A stretch of 64,000 nucleotides of DNA from Ferrovibrio sp964429465 (GCA_964429465.1 CAYSCA010000002.1:1-64000); one strand, 5' to 3'; shown: positions 53,266 to 62,645, counted from the stretch's first letter. Notes: generated by a model from the sequence alone, not told the origin. Numbers and translations: made by a program.

Positions 53266-54314
53266 ACCCGCCTCGCGCTGCCCGAGTATTGGTCATCTTG
53301 GCCATCGCGATCTGCGGCGCTTCACCCGGATGCGCGACCGATAATGCGGGCAGGATCAAAGATGTGATCGGGCAGGCGGAGCGCGGCGCAGTTGTCTTTG
53401 TCCCCCCCGGCCGATACCAGATCTCCGATCTCGAAGTTCCGCCAAAGGTGACGCTCTACGCACCACAAGGTGCCACCCTCATCGGCAATTTGGTTGTACG
53501 CGGTCCCGGAACCGTGATCCGGGGCTTCACCCTGGAGGGCGGCCAGATCGACATTTCGAATTCACAGTCGGCCATCATCGGCGACTGCACCTTCCGGGGC
53601 GGCGAAACATCGATCAGGATCGACGGCGCGAGCGGCGCGCTGATCGTCAACAACACATTTCACGATGTCGCGGGCGGGGTCATCACCGGCTGGGGGTTGG
53701 ACCGCTCGACGATTTCCGGCAACCACTTCTCCGGCTGCGGACAGTGCATCAACCTGGCCTTCAATAATGATCGTGCCCGCGGCCGGGACATCGTGATCGA
53801 ACGGAATATATTCAAGCGTGTCGCTCGGATGCCGATCGAGGTGGGGCCGATCGGGGCTTACACGGAGAACCTGATTGTGCGTGACAACTGGGCGGAAGAT
53901 TTCAGCAATCGCGGTCCCGATCCGGGTGAGACAATGTCGACCTTCGTCGCCTATTCGCTGGTGCCGACCAATGGCGTCAACACGGTGATCACCGGGAATT
54001 ACGCGGTGGCGGGCAGCCGCGGGCACGGCGATATCGGCATCGAACTGGCAGGATCAGGCGAGATAGCCAACAATCATGTCGAGGATTTCCGGTTCGGCGC
54101 GATCGTCTACGGTGCCGACTTCCACGTCCATGACAATCTGTTCCTGAATACGACGGACGCGGTCGTGCTCAATTATGCCAAACAGCCCGGGCGGATCGAC
54201 ACGGACGGGAATGGCCCGAAGATCGGTCTGCCGCCGGAGCGGCGCCGCTGGCCCTGCGGTCCTGCGACCGCGGCGCAGGAGCATGCCCGCCCGCCCGAAT
54301 GGCCGTGTGACTGA
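53262..54314 (+). CDS. Secreted right-handed beta-helix protein, paralogue of the 47450 product
   Basis: A 350-residue protein with an N-terminal Sec signal (VLVILAIAICGASPGC); the Cys could be lipidated, but Pro at -2 makes a poor lipobox. The rest is a beta-helix that matches the first half of the 47450 product segment by segment (ITGWGLDRSTISGNHFSG, RMPIEVGPIGAYTENLIV, VAYSLVPTNGVNTVITGNY). It lacks the cadherin repeats. It overlaps the polymerase gene by 4 bases, so it is produced together with synthesis and would act in the periplasm or on the surface, perhaps as a lyase or epimerase. Confidence 0.83.
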   Translation: MNPPRAARVLVILAIAICGASPGCATDNAGRIKDVIGQAERGAVVFVPPGRYQISDLEVPPKVTLYAPQGATLIGNLVVRGPGTVIRGFTLEGGQIDISNSQSAIIGDCTFRGGETSIRIDGASGALIVNNTFHDVAGGVITGWGLDRSTISGNHFSGCGQCINLAFNNDRARGRDIVIERNIFKRVARMPIEVGPIGAYTENLIVRDNWAEDFSNRGPDPGETMSTFVAYSLVPTNGVNTVITGNYAVAGSRGHGDIGIELAGSGEIANNHVEDFRFGAIVYGADFHVHDNLFLNTTDAVVLNYAKQPGRIDTDGNGPKIGLPPERRRWPCGPATAAQEHARPPEWPCD

Positions 54315-54361
54315 ATGCGCTCCCGCTCTGTCTCTCCTGTGCCGCGCGGACGTAACGGCTG

Positions 54362-54943
54362 ATGGTCGAGGCCTTCTTCGCGAGACTGACCCATCTTGGG
54401 GATCCGCTCCTGCTGCTATTATGCGGCTTCGGCGTGTTCTTCTACCTGTGGAGCGCCAATGACAGACACGAGCTCGCGCGCAGCTGGGCCGTGGCGTTCG
54501 GCATCTGTCTGCTGCTAACCGTCGCCGGCAAGTTTGTCCTTCACCTTCTGCGCTGGAACGAGGGGACGGCTCTGCGGCTGCTGAGCCCGAGCGGTCATGT
54601 GGCGATCGGCACCGGCTTCTACGGCATCTGCGCCATGATCATCGCCTCGCAGCACGGCTGGGCTGCGCGTGTACTGGTCTGGACCGGTACGGCCCTGCTG
54701 CTGGGCCTGATCGCGGCCAGCCGCCTGGCGCTCGGACTGCATACGGTGCCGGAGATCGTCCTCGCCTTTGCGATCGGTGGTGCGTCGCTTGCCGTCTTCG
54801 CGGTCCATTCCCGCAATCTGCGCCCAATCCGATTCAGTTCCGGCCATCTGGTGGCGCTGATTGTCCTGATCGGGGTCGCTTATGCCATGCCGCGCGTCAG
54901 CGGCGAGGCCCTGGTTCTCCGCATCGTCCGCAGTCTGGATTGA
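54362..54943 (+). CDS. PAP2-family phosphatase
   Basis: A 193-residue membrane phosphatase with five or six helices. The three PAP2 motifs are visible: KFVLHLLRW, PSGH (about 76) and SRLALGLHTVPEI (about 120), where the usual final Asp is Glu. Members dephosphorylate undecaprenyl pyrophosphate or phospholipids, which would recycle the lipid carrier of this locus. It follows the beta-helix gene by 47 bases and is followed by a hairpin. Confidence 0.87.
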   Translation: MVEAFFARLTHLGDPLLLLLCGFGVFFYLWSANDRHELARSWAVAFGICLLLTVAGKFVLHLLRWNEGTALRLLSPSGHVAIGTGFYGICAMIIASQHGWAARVLVWTGTALLLGLIAASRLALGLHTVPEIVLAFAIGGASLAVFAVHSRNLRPIRFSSGHLVALIVLIGVAYAMPRVSGEALVLRIVRSLD

Positions 54944-54957
54944 CCGGGAGCCGATTG

Positions 54958-54977
54958 CCGGGGCGCTTCGGCCCCGG
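54958..54977. terminator. Bidirectional hairpin between convergent genes
   Basis: A 7-bp stem (CCGGGGC/GCCCCGG) with a GCTTCG loop lies between the PAP2 gene and the convergent CoA-transferase gene. Only short T runs follow, so it may be a weak or Rho-assisted stop. Confidence 0.5.
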
Positions 54978-54988
54978 GATTTCCGCTT

Positions 54989-56164
54989 TCAACAAGCGGA
55001 GCGTGCCGGACGTATCGGCTGTCCCGCCGGAATGAGCGTATGGGTATCTGCTCCGAGACGCGGGGCTGGTGATAGACTCGGCCTTTCCATGTCGCGCCAG
55101 CGAAACGCTGGACCGAGCGCCACCGGTTCGCCCTCCACGCCGATCCCGGGCATGGTCGGATAGAGATCGCGGAGATACTCTCCGAGATCACGGACCTTGG
55201 CGGCAGGCACGCCAGCGGCATTGAGCGCGGTTTCCAGTTCGGCAGCTTCAGCGGCCGCAAAGGCCTCGGCCAGCCTGAGGCGGAGCGGCTCGCTGGCAAC
55301 GTTGGCAAGGAAGTCCCCCGGCGCGAGACCCTCCGGCACGAAAGGCGGTGCTGCAAGCTCCGGCTTCCCGAGCAGCCGGCAAAGCGTTGCGAACTGCCCC
55401 ATTGTGTTGGCAGCTACCGAGATATGGCCCGTCGTGGTGGCAAAGGTGTCCGCTCCCGGACTGCCGACGAAGCCGCGATTACCCACGCGGTCAGGCGCAC
55501 GGCCGGTCGCCAGGGTCAGGGCGGCGGGGCCGGACATCAGCGCCAGCGCGGAATCAACCATCGAGACATCGAGCGTTATCGGGCTCGTATCGCCCCGCAG
55601 GCGCCGGATGAGAGCCGCCAGGATGGCCTCGGCGGCACTGATTCCGGTGGCGATGTCGATGACCGGAAAACCGACCTTTACCGGGGCGTTATTCGCCTGG
55701 CTGCCCTGCAGTGCCATCATTCCGGTCGCGGCCTGGATCACATGATCGTAAGCACCGTATCCGCTGTTTGGTCCGCTCTGGCCCCAGCCGGAAATGGAGC
55801 AGTAGACGATACCCGGCCGGACCTTGCGGATGTCCTCAGGCCCGAGGCCCAGGCGCCGGGCTACTCCGGGGCGGAAATTCTCGACGAAGACGTCAGCATT
55901 CTCGACAAGACGCAAAACCGTTGCGTGGCCTTCCGGCGTGGAAAGGTCGACCACGATTGATTTCTTGCCGGCATTCAGCGCGCGGAAGCCGGGCGGCAGG
56001 CCGCCATGTTCCGGCTGCATCGTGAGCGCACGCATGGGGTCGCCGGAGCCGGGCCGCTCGATCTTGATCACCTCGGCGCCAAGGCAGCGCAGGTGGTGCG
56101 TGGCGCAGGGACCCGCAAGCACATGCGTCAGGTCAAGCACCCGAAACCCTTCGAGCGGCTGCAT
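54989..56164 (-). CDS. CaiB/BaiF family CoA-transferase
   Basis: A class III CoA-transferase of 391 residues starting MQPLEGFRVLDLTHVLAGP. The active-site Asp lies in YGAYDHVIQAATG (about residue 165), and EVIKIERPGSGDPMR and SIVVDLSTPEG are family landmarks. It moves CoA between organic acids, often as the first activation step of catabolism. The start has a GGGGAA site; the frame extends upstream to 56242 without family character. It lies downstream of the TRAP transporter genes, which suggests it activates the imported acid. Confidence 0.9.
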   Translation of the reverse strand: MQPLEGFRVLDLTHVLAGPCATHHLRCLGAEVIKIERPGSGDPMRALTMQPEHGGLPPGFRALNAGKKSIVVDLSTPEGHATVLRLVENADVFVENFRPGVARRLGLGPEDIRKVRPGIVYCSISGWGQSGPNSGYGAYDHVIQAATGMMALQGSQANNAPVKVGFPVIDIATGISAAEAILAALIRRLRGDTSPITLDVSMVDSALALMSGPAALTLATGRAPDRVGNRGFVGSPGADTFATTTGHISVAANTMGQFATLCRLLGKPELAAPPFVPEGLAPGDFLANVASEPLRLRLAEAFAAAEAAELETALNAAGVPAAKVRDLGEYLRDLYPTMPGIGVEGEPVALGPAFRWRDMERPSLSPAPRLGADTHTLIPAGQPIRPARSAC

Positions 56165-56238
56165 CACAAATTCCCCGGTGCGCCGGTGCGGAGTGTTCTT
56201 TGGTGGTGTCTGCACTTCACTTTCGATCCCATCTTGCG

Positions 56239-58176
56239 TCACATCAGCGAGGGCAGGAAGAGCGCGATCTGCGGGACGGCGATGATCAGCAGAACCAGCA
56301 CGAAATAGGCAATCCAGAAGGGAAGAACCCCGCGAAAGATATCATACATCGTTACATCCGATGTCATCGAGGCGATGGCGAAGACATTGACCCCGATCGG
56401 CGGGGTGACGACGCCGAGTTCAACCATGATCACGACGAAGACGCCGAACCAGATCGGGTCGAAACCGGCATTCATGGCCAGCGGGTAGAAGAGAGGAACC
56501 GTCAGCACCAGCGCGGGCAGCGCATTCATGAACATACCGATGACGACGTAAAAGATGAGAATTGCACCGATCAGCTCATAGGGGCCAAGTTTGAATTCCG
56601 CGACCAAGCCGGCAATCTGCTGGGTCAGCCCGCTGACAGCGATGAAGCGGCTGAAGGCGGTGGCAAACAGGAATATCAGGATAATGCCGGCCGTCAGCCG
56701 AAGGGTCTGCTCGATCGACTGCCAAAAGGCGCGCCAAGTCAGCCGTCGCGTCACTACCGAAATCAGCAACGCTCCGGCAACCCCGATCCCGCCCGCTTCG
56801 TTGGGGGTGACCAGGCCCATATAGATGCCGCCGAGAACCAGAAGCATCAGTGTCAGCACTGGCCAGACCCCGGAACTGGCCTCCAGCCGCTCGTGCCACG
56901 AACTCACCTCGCCGCGCGGCGCGAGCGAGGGGGTGAGCCAAGTCCTGACCGTGATCAGTGCGACCAGGATCACCGCGAACAGAATGCCCGGAAGCACGCC
57001 GGCCATGAACAGCTTGCCGATCGAAACTTCAGTGATCATGCCATAGACGATGAAGGCGAGGCTGGGTGGGATCATCACCCCGATCGTCGCGGCGCAGGCA
57101 ATCGAGGCCGTGGCCAGCTTCATGTCATAGCCGTAGCTGCGCATCTGCGGCAGAGCGATCGATCCCATGGCGTAGACGCCGGACAATGTGTCGCCGACGA
57201 TCGATGACAGGCCCGCACAGGACACGGTGCTCGCGGAGGCTAGCCCCCCCGGCAGGTGGCCTATCCAGCGGTGGGCTGCACGGTAGAGATCTTCCGCGAA
57301 GCCCGAAGCGACCACGATCAGTCCCATCCAGGTGAAAAGGGGAATGACGCTCCATGTCTGGTCGCCCACAACGTCGAGGGCTGTGGTGCCCAGGCTGGTC
57401 AGGCTCGCATTTGTGCCGATCAGGAGGCTGATACCGATCAGGGCGGTGATCGCCATCGCCGCGGCGACGTGAATGCCCAGAAAGATCAGCACGAAGCATA
57501 AAATGATGCTCAGCACGCCGCGCGTTCCGCGCGGCATGTCGAAGGGCAGGGTTTGCGGAAACAGGATGAGGTAGAAGATGCCCGCCGCTACCAGCAGCCA
57601 TGCCAGGCTGACGACAACGGCTCGCGGATTGCGGAGCGCGGCAATGTCCCGGAGGGTGATGACCAGGTTGACCAGAAGCGTGACCGCGAACAGCAGCAGG
57701 AAGATTGCCGCGATGAGCGCGAACGGCCATTCCGGTACCTTCAGCACCCCGGTAACGATTGAATCGTCAATCAGATTGCCGGTCTCCTTCAGGATCTCCG
57801 ACGCTGTGATCACGATCGTTCCCAGCGTGAGCAAAAGGCCGCCGGCGATGGTCGGCAGGCGGGCGTGGTCCGGCATCAGCTGGAGAAGCATGTCGACCCG
57901 AATGTGCCCGCGCGCGAGTTCGACTAGGCCAAGTGTGGACAGGGCGACGAGGACCATCAGCAGGCCGTTGATCTCCATGCCGCCGGGGACGACGACTGAA
58001 AAGAGGTTGCGCAGCACGACATCCGATACCGTTACGCCCATCATCAGGATGAGCCCTGCGCTGCCGGCCCATTGCGCGGCACGATTCGGCCAGGTGACTA
58101 TGCGCCAGGGCATCTTCACGGCTGCGACGCTCTCGGCGGGCATTGCGGTCCCGATCCTCTCCAGGCCAACGCTCAT
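56239..58176 (-). CDS. Fused TRAP transporter permease (DctQ-DctM)
   Basis: A 645-residue membrane protein that joins the small (DctQ, about 30-175) and large (DctM, about 205-640) subunits of a tripartite ATP-independent transporter. The small part has SDVVLRNLFSVVVPGGMEI. The large part has LFTWMGLIVVASGFAEDLYR and MELGVVTPPIGVNVFAIAS, both characteristic. It imports an organic acid using the ion gradient and the DctP protein encoded upstream. Natural fusion is common in this family. Confidence 0.93.
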   Translation of the reverse strand: MSVGLERIGTAMPAESVAAVKMPWRIVTWPNRAAQWAGSAGLILMMGVTVSDVVLRNLFSVVVPGGMEINGLLMVLVALSTLGLVELARGHIRVDMLLQLMPDHARLPTIAGGLLLTLGTIVITASEILKETGNLIDDSIVTGVLKVPEWPFALIAAIFLLLFAVTLLVNLVITLRDIAALRNPRAVVVSLAWLLVAAGIFYLILFPQTLPFDMPRGTRGVLSIILCFVLIFLGIHVAAAMAITALIGISLLIGTNASLTSLGTTALDVVGDQTWSVIPLFTWMGLIVVASGFAEDLYRAAHRWIGHLPGGLASASTVSCAGLSSIVGDTLSGVYAMGSIALPQMRSYGYDMKLATASIACAATIGVMIPPSLAFIVYGMITEVSIGKLFMAGVLPGILFAVILVALITVRTWLTPSLAPRGEVSSWHERLEASSGVWPVLTLMLLVLGGIYMGLVTPNEAGGIGVAGALLISVVTRRLTWRAFWQSIEQTLRLTAGIILIFLFATAFSRFIAVSGLTQQIAGLVAEFKLGPYELIGAILIFYVVIGMFMNALPALVLTVPLFYPLAMNAGFDPIWFGVFVVIMVELGVVTPPIGVNVFAIASMTSDVTMYDIFRGVLPFWIAYFVLVLLIIAVPQIALFLPSLM

Positions 58177-58302
58177 ATTGTTTCCGTCGTCATGTCACCC
58201 ACCGCGGTCCCAAGATCTGCGCATTACGCACTGCTGACTTTCTGGCCGGCCAAGAGTGTATTGCGCTCAGAGATACGGGCCCGTCCGGTGCTCCGGGCAG
58301 GC

Positions 58303-59364
58303 CTAATTCTGATCGTAAAGCTTGAGCAGGCGCGCTGCCTCGTCGAGAATCTTCTGGCCCGGCAAGCCCTTCGCGTTCGCCGCCTGCACCCACTGATCCC
58401 AGAGCGGACGCATTCTGGCGGCCAGTGCGGCGTGATCCTCGGCCGAGAGGGTTATGATGTTCTCGGGCGGGATTGCCGCCATCGCGGCCGCGGCTCCGTC
58501 GGTTGTGTTGTTGAAGAAGTAGACCGGCAGCAGATCGGCGAGATGCTGCTTCTCCTGTTCGGTCAGTTTCTTGTGCGTGTCCCGGTTCATCACGGTCGAA
58601 TAGGTGCCGGGGTTGAGGTTGACCAGCGTATGGTAGGTTGTCACCTCGTTAAGCTTGAAGTTGTTCACCCACCCCCAGGCGCACAGAACCCCGTCCACTG
58701 CCCCGCGCTGCAGGGCCAGATAGGCATCCGGGCCCACCATGACGCTGGCGCTGGCGCCGAGCGTTTCCATCACCCGCACGCCGGCGGAATCCTGCGCGGC
58801 CAGCACCTTGCCCTTGAGATCCGCCAGTGTGCGGATGGGCGTCCGCGTATGCAGGTGGGAACCCATGGCGACGAATGTGGCGAGGTCGACGACGTTGTCG
58901 CTTGCGCTGTACAGCTTGCCCATCTCGGGGAATGTTTCGCGCAAGCGCCAGTAGACCACGGTGGCGACAGTCTGGTTCTTCGAAAGTCCCGGCAGGCTGA
59001 ACAATTCGAGCTGGGGGAACTTGCCCGGCAGCGCGGGATGCCAGACGAAGCCGATATCGAGCAGTCCGGAGCCGGTGGCCCGCAGCCAGTCCTTGAATGG
59101 CGTCACCGAATTGGGCGGGAAGAATGTCAGCTTGGCTCGGCCACCCATGATGGATTTGAGCTGGTTGGCAAAGCGCCGGTCCATGTCGTTCCAGGGCGTT
59201 CCGTCAGCGGAAGCGAACTGCATCTTCAGCTCGATTTCCGGTAAGGCGGCTTGGGCGTCGACGGCCACCGACGTTCCCGCGAGAGCGAGCAGCGACAGGC
59301 TGCCAAAGGCCCGGCGGTTGATGGTCGGACGCGACGCTTGCACGAGCGGCTGATCGGATTTCAT
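58303..59364 (-). CDS. TRAP transporter solute-binding protein (DctP)
   Basis: A 353-residue periplasmic binding protein. The N-terminus carries a Tat-like signal, R17-R18-A-F-G followed by a hydrophobic stretch ending AQA near residue 38. The DctP family features are LRATGSGLLDIGFVWHPAL near 95, LADLKGKVLAAQDSAGVRVME and the ligand-loop PDAYLALQRGAVDGVLCAW. The ligand is probably a carboxylate. It lies 126 bases upstream of the fused permease gene. Confidence 0.92.
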   Translation of the reverse strand: MKSDQPLVQASRPTINRRAFGSLSLLALAGTSVAVDAQAALPEIELKMQFASADGTPWNDMDRRFANQLKSIMGGRAKLTFFPPNSVTPFKDWLRATGSGLLDIGFVWHPALPGKFPQLELFSLPGLSKNQTVATVVYWRLRETFPEMGKLYSASDNVVDLATFVAMGSHLHTRTPIRTLADLKGKVLAAQDSAGVRVMETLGASASVMVGPDAYLALQRGAVDGVLCAWGWVNNFKLNEVTTYHTLVNLNPGTYSTVMNRDTHKKLTEQEKQHLADLLPVYFFNNTTDGAAAAMAAIPPENIITLSAEDHAALAARMRPLWDQWVQAANAKGLPGQKILDEAARLLKLYDQN

Positions 59365-59498
59365 CTTGTCTCCTCCCGGCCCGGCAGAGGCTAGGGCCTT
59401 GTCGTCACGCGCAGCGGGGCGCGCCTATCCGCTGGCTGCCTCTCTGGCAGGCGGCGTTCCTCAGGCAGGAAACGTAAGACGGAGCAGCTATCAAGAAT

Positions 59499-59516
59499 AC
59501 TTATTTCTTCTTAAGT
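59499..59516. promoter_or_regulatory. Inverted repeat ACTTA-N8-TAAGT, candidate LysR site
   Basis: The two half-sites lie in the promoter region of the DctP gene, just after the end of the LysR gene. The surrounding DNA is AT-rich, unlike the rest of the window. It is a candidate binding site for the adjacent LysR protein. Confidence 0.3.
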
Positions 59517-59525
59517 CGGTCATCA

Positions 59526-60461
59526 TTATTGCTTACATCCGGAAGGGGAGATGACCCGGGACCATTCCTCCTCGGAACGGCGAAGTTCCTGAGTGAAATA
59601 GTCGTAAAGTGTCTGGGCGGGACGCGACAGCGGATGCCGCGCGGGGATGATCAATGCGACCTCGACGGCAAGCAGAGGATCGTCAATCGGGTTCACCGTC
59701 AGGCGCTCATTGCCGAGTTCCTTCTGGCCGATCCAATAGGGCAGGATGGCCGACCAGTCCGTCAGGGCAAGGAATTCGAGTCCCGCCGACAGGCTGGCAT
59801 TGGAGATGATCCGCTCGACCGGGATTTCACCACTGCGGATGGCCGCATCGATTTTCGGCCGCAGGCTGTTCTCCGCATTGGGCAGGAACAACTTCAGCGG
59901 CGGCATTTCGGCGAGTTTCAGCGGCCGCATCGGCATCAGTCCGCGCCGCGATCCGGATATCAGCGTGACCGGGAACCGGCCGATGGATTGCGCCGACAGC
60001 CCGATCTGTGGCTTCTCGAATTGTCCGACATAGAAGTCGAGGGTGCCGCCGGCGACTTCGGCGATCAGCGAATCCGCCGTGCCGCTGGCAATATCGATGT
60101 CGACGCGGGGAAATTCGCGCGTGAAGCGAGCGAGTGCCGGCGGCAGGATGGCTTTCGCCAGGCCTGGTGCGAAGCCGGCCGAGACGGCACCGCTGAGGCC
60201 GGCGGAGAAATCCTCCACCTCGAGCTCGGCTTCCGAAACCGCTTTCAGGATGGCGAGCGATCTCTCGTAGAACCGCTGGCCCGCCGGCGTCGGCACCACA
60301 CCCCGCCGTGTTCTTTCCAGCAGGCTGACGCCCAGCCGCCCCTCCAGCGCGCTCATCTGCTGGCTGACACCCGACGCCGTGCAGTTCAGGCGACCGGCGG
60401 CTGCGCTCAGGGAACCTTCTTCGCAGGCCGCGACGAAGAATCGGATCTGCCTCAGTTCCAT
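59526..60461 (-). CDS. LysR-family transcriptional regulator
   Basis: A 311-residue regulator. The N-terminal winged HTH is MELRQIRFFVAACEEGSLSA through SGVSQQMSALEGRLGVSLLE, and the effector-binding half follows (LSGAVSAGFAPGLAKAILPP). It is divergent from the amidohydrolase gene and stands upstream of the TRAP genes, so either set may be its target. A palindromic site lies 40 bases ahead of its start. Confidence 0.93.
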   Translation of the reverse strand: MELRQIRFFVAACEEGSLSAAAGRLNCTASGVSQQMSALEGRLGVSLLERTRRGVVPTPAGQRFYERSLAILKAVSEAELEVEDFSAGLSGAVSAGFAPGLAKAILPPALARFTREFPRVDIDIASGTADSLIAEVAGGTLDFYVGQFEKPQIGLSAQSIGRFPVTLISGSRRGLMPMRPLKLAEMPPLKLFLPNAENSLRPKIDAAIRSGEIPVERIISNASLSAGLEFLALTDWSAILPYWIGQKELGNERLTVNPIDDPLLAVEVALIIPARHPLSRPAQTLYDYFTQELRRSEEEWSRVISPSGCKQ

Positions 60462-60500
60462 TGTGCATTCCTCAGCTTTCAGATTATCGAAATACCGGCT

Positions 60501-60523
60501 TCAGGATTTTTAACTATCCCTGA
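60501..60523. promoter_or_regulatory. TCAGG-N13-CCTGA dyad, candidate LysR operator
   Basis: A symmetric pair of pentamers flanking an AT-rich centre lies in the 107-base divergent gap between the LysR and amidohydrolase genes. It contains T-N11-A spacing typical of LysR sites. Confidence 0.45.
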
Positions 60524-60568
60524 TATCGGGTTCAACTTTATGTTTCAGAGGGACGCTGGGAGGACGGT

Positions 60569-61633
60569 ATGACGCCGCAGGAACGCGGGCGCCGGGTGCG
60601 CCAGATGGGTGCGCGACATGATTGGTGGGCGCTGCGGCACGAACCGGTCATCGAGCCTGAGCAGGAGATCGTGGACGCCCATTTCCATCTCTGGGGTGAG
60701 CGCGATTTTCCCGATCCGGCCGTGCCGGGGGCGACGCTGCGGACCAGTCGATATTTGCTAAATGAATTTCTGGCCGATGCCGGGGCCGGCCATAAGGTCG
60801 TACAGGCTGTCTACATCGAATGTGGATCCGGATACCGCGTGGACGGGCCGGAGCATCTTCGGTGCGTGGGGGAAACGGAATGGGCGGCCGGCATGGCGTC
60901 GCAATCGGCAAGCAGGGGCACCGAAGCGGTCGCGGCGATTGTGGCGCATGCGGATCTGCGGCATCCCGACCTGCCGCAGTTGCTCGACCGGCACAAAGCG
61001 GCCGGAGCGGGGCGCCTGCGCGGCATCCGCCAGAGCGCCGCCCGCCTGGAAGATCCATCCGCGCGGCTGCTCGCCGGAGCCGCGCCGCGCGGCCTCTATG
61101 CCGATCCGGATTTTCGCCGTGGCCTGGCCTGCGTCGCGGAATACGGGCTCGCCTTCGACGCTTTCCTGTTCCATTTCCAGCTCGACGAGCTTGCCGAGCT
61201 TGCCCGCGCGGTTCCGGCTGCGACGATTGTCATCGACCATCTCGGCGCACCGGTCGGATATGCCGGCGCTCCTGCCGCGCGCGATCCGGTCTTTGCCGAC
61301 TGGTGCGCCCGGATCGACAGGCTGGCCGCATTGCCGAATCTCGTCATGAAGCTCGGTGGCTTGGCATCAATCATCACCCAGTATGATGCCCATACCCGAC
61401 CTTTGCCGCCGTCATCACAGGAATTCGTCGACGAACGCGGCGCCTATTTCCAGTACGCGATCCGCCGTTTCGGCCCGGAACGCTGCATGTTCGAGAGCAA
61501 CTTTCCGGTCGACAGCGTGGCGATCAGCTACGGCAATCTCTGGAATGCCTACAAGATCATCGCCGCCGAGCATGGTTCCGCAGCCGAACAAGAGCTGCTT
61601 GCCGGTACCGCCCGTCGCATCTACCGGATCTAG
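60569..61633 (+). CDS. Amidohydrolase family protein (TIM-barrel metal hydrolase)
   Basis: A 354-residue metal-dependent hydrolase of the Amidohydro_2 type. It has the HxH metal motif in IVDAHFHLWGE (about residues 35-45), a conserved His in VIDHLGAP (about 228), and the C-terminal MFESNFPVDSVAIS segment with its Asp. Relatives hydrolyse lactones such as 2-pyrone-4,6-dicarboxylate, or decarboxylate aromatic acids. The reaction here is not known. It is divergent from a LysR gene and near a two-cupin gene, which suggests catabolism of a cyclic compound. Confidence 0.88.
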   Translation: MTPQERGRRVRQMGARHDWWALRHEPVIEPEQEIVDAHFHLWGERDFPDPAVPGATLRTSRYLLNEFLADAGAGHKVVQAVYIECGSGYRVDGPEHLRCVGETEWAAGMASQSASRGTEAVAAIVAHADLRHPDLPQLLDRHKAAGAGRLRGIRQSAARLEDPSARLLAGAAPRGLYADPDFRRGLACVAEYGLAFDAFLFHFQLDELAELARAVPAATIVIDHLGAPVGYAGAPAARDPVFADWCARIDRLAALPNLVMKLGGLASIITQYDAHTRPLPPSSQEFVDERGAYFQYAIRRFGPERCMFESNFPVDSVAISYGNLWNAYKIIAAEHGSAAEQELLAGTARRIYRI

Positions 61634-61685
61634 CTGGCATTCATAAGGCCCAGCTTGATGCCATCGCCGAGTGGGAGCGGCAGGC

Positions 61686-62609
61686 TTACCGGCTTATCTT
61701 ACGTGCGGCCTGTCGCAGGCTGTCGATCATCCGGGATACCGGCGGCGACGGCGCATGCAGCTTTGATGAATAGAGACAGGTACGCAGTGCGATCCGCGGA
61801 CGGAACGGGCGAGCGGTGATTCCGGGAAAAATGCCGTTTGCCAGCACCAGTGGATTGAGCAGCCCGATGCCGATGCCCTGCTGCACCAGGCTGCAGACCC
61901 CGATGGCATTGGCGGCTTCGATCTGCGGCGTATAGGGAGTTCTCGACTGCTGGAACATGGCGGCGACCAGATGCGTGGTTGCCGAGTCGCCGGGCAATCC
62001 GATGAGCGTCTCGCCGGCGAGGTCCTGCGGCCTCAGGGTCGCGCATCGCTCCAGCCGGTGCGGCTTGGGCAATACGGTAACCAGCGGGGTTTCACAGAGA
62101 TCCTCGACATGGCAGAGCTGCGTAATGCGCGCATCGAATTCGCGCACCGGCGGTGTGCCGACGCCGAGATCGACCTCATTTCCGGCTACCTTGTCCAGCA
62201 GGTTGCGCGTGCTGTCGATCTGCATCTCGACCCGGATCTCCGGCCATTGCGCATGGAAATGGGCAATGGCGGCCGGCAACAGGGCGGTGAGCGCCGGCCC
62301 GGCGCTGCTGATGACGATCTGGCCGATATCGCCGCCGCGCAGGGCGAGCGCGACATCGCGCGCGCGGTCGAGGTGATCGACTGCGCGTTGGGCGAAGGGC
62401 AGAAGACGCTCGGCTTCGGCCGTGGGGTTCAGACGACCATTGGCGAGGCGGAACAGCTTGATGCCGGTCTCGCGCTCCAGCGTTTTGAGGCTTTTGCTGA
62501 TCGCCGCCGGAGAAATGCCGAGTTTGTCGGCAGCCTCCGTCATGTTGCGGCTCAGTGCCATGGTCAGGAAAATCTCGAAATGACGGGTTGTGACAGTGCT
62601 GGACAGCAT
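61686..62609 (-). CDS. LysR-family transcriptional regulator
   Basis: A 307-residue regulator from the ATG at 62609; a TTG at 62624 is possible. The HTH covers HFEIFLTMALSRNMTEAADK and ISPAAISKSLKTLERETGIK. The effector domain contains GQIVISSAGPALTALLPAAI. It is divergent from the cupin gene, with a perfect palindrome just upstream, and is probably autoregulated and controls that operon. Confidence 0.93.
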   Translation of the reverse strand: MLSSTVTTRHFEIFLTMALSRNMTEAADKLGISPAAISKSLKTLERETGIKLFRLANGRLNPTAEAERLLPFAQRAVDHLDRARDVALALRGGDIGQIVISSAGPALTALLPAAIAHFHAQWPEIRVEMQIDSTRNLLDKVAGNEVDLGVGTPPVREFDARITQLCHVEDLCETPLVTVLPKPHRLERCATLRPQDLAGETLIGLPGDSATTHLVAAMFQQSRTPYTPQIEAANAIGVCSLVQQGIGIGLLNPLVLANGIFPGITARPFRPRIALRTCLYSSKLHAPSPPVSRMIDSLRQAARKISR

Positions 62610-62630
62610 GGTTTCCACGCGCAATGCTAC

Positions 62631-62645
62631 TTAACTAGAAGTTAA
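62631..62645. promoter_or_regulatory. Perfect palindrome TTAACT-AGA-AGTTAA
   Basis: A 6-bp perfect inverted repeat with a 3-base centre lies between the divergent LysR and cupin genes, in AT-rich DNA 74 bases before the cupin start. It is a good candidate for the LysR binding site. Confidence 0.5.
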
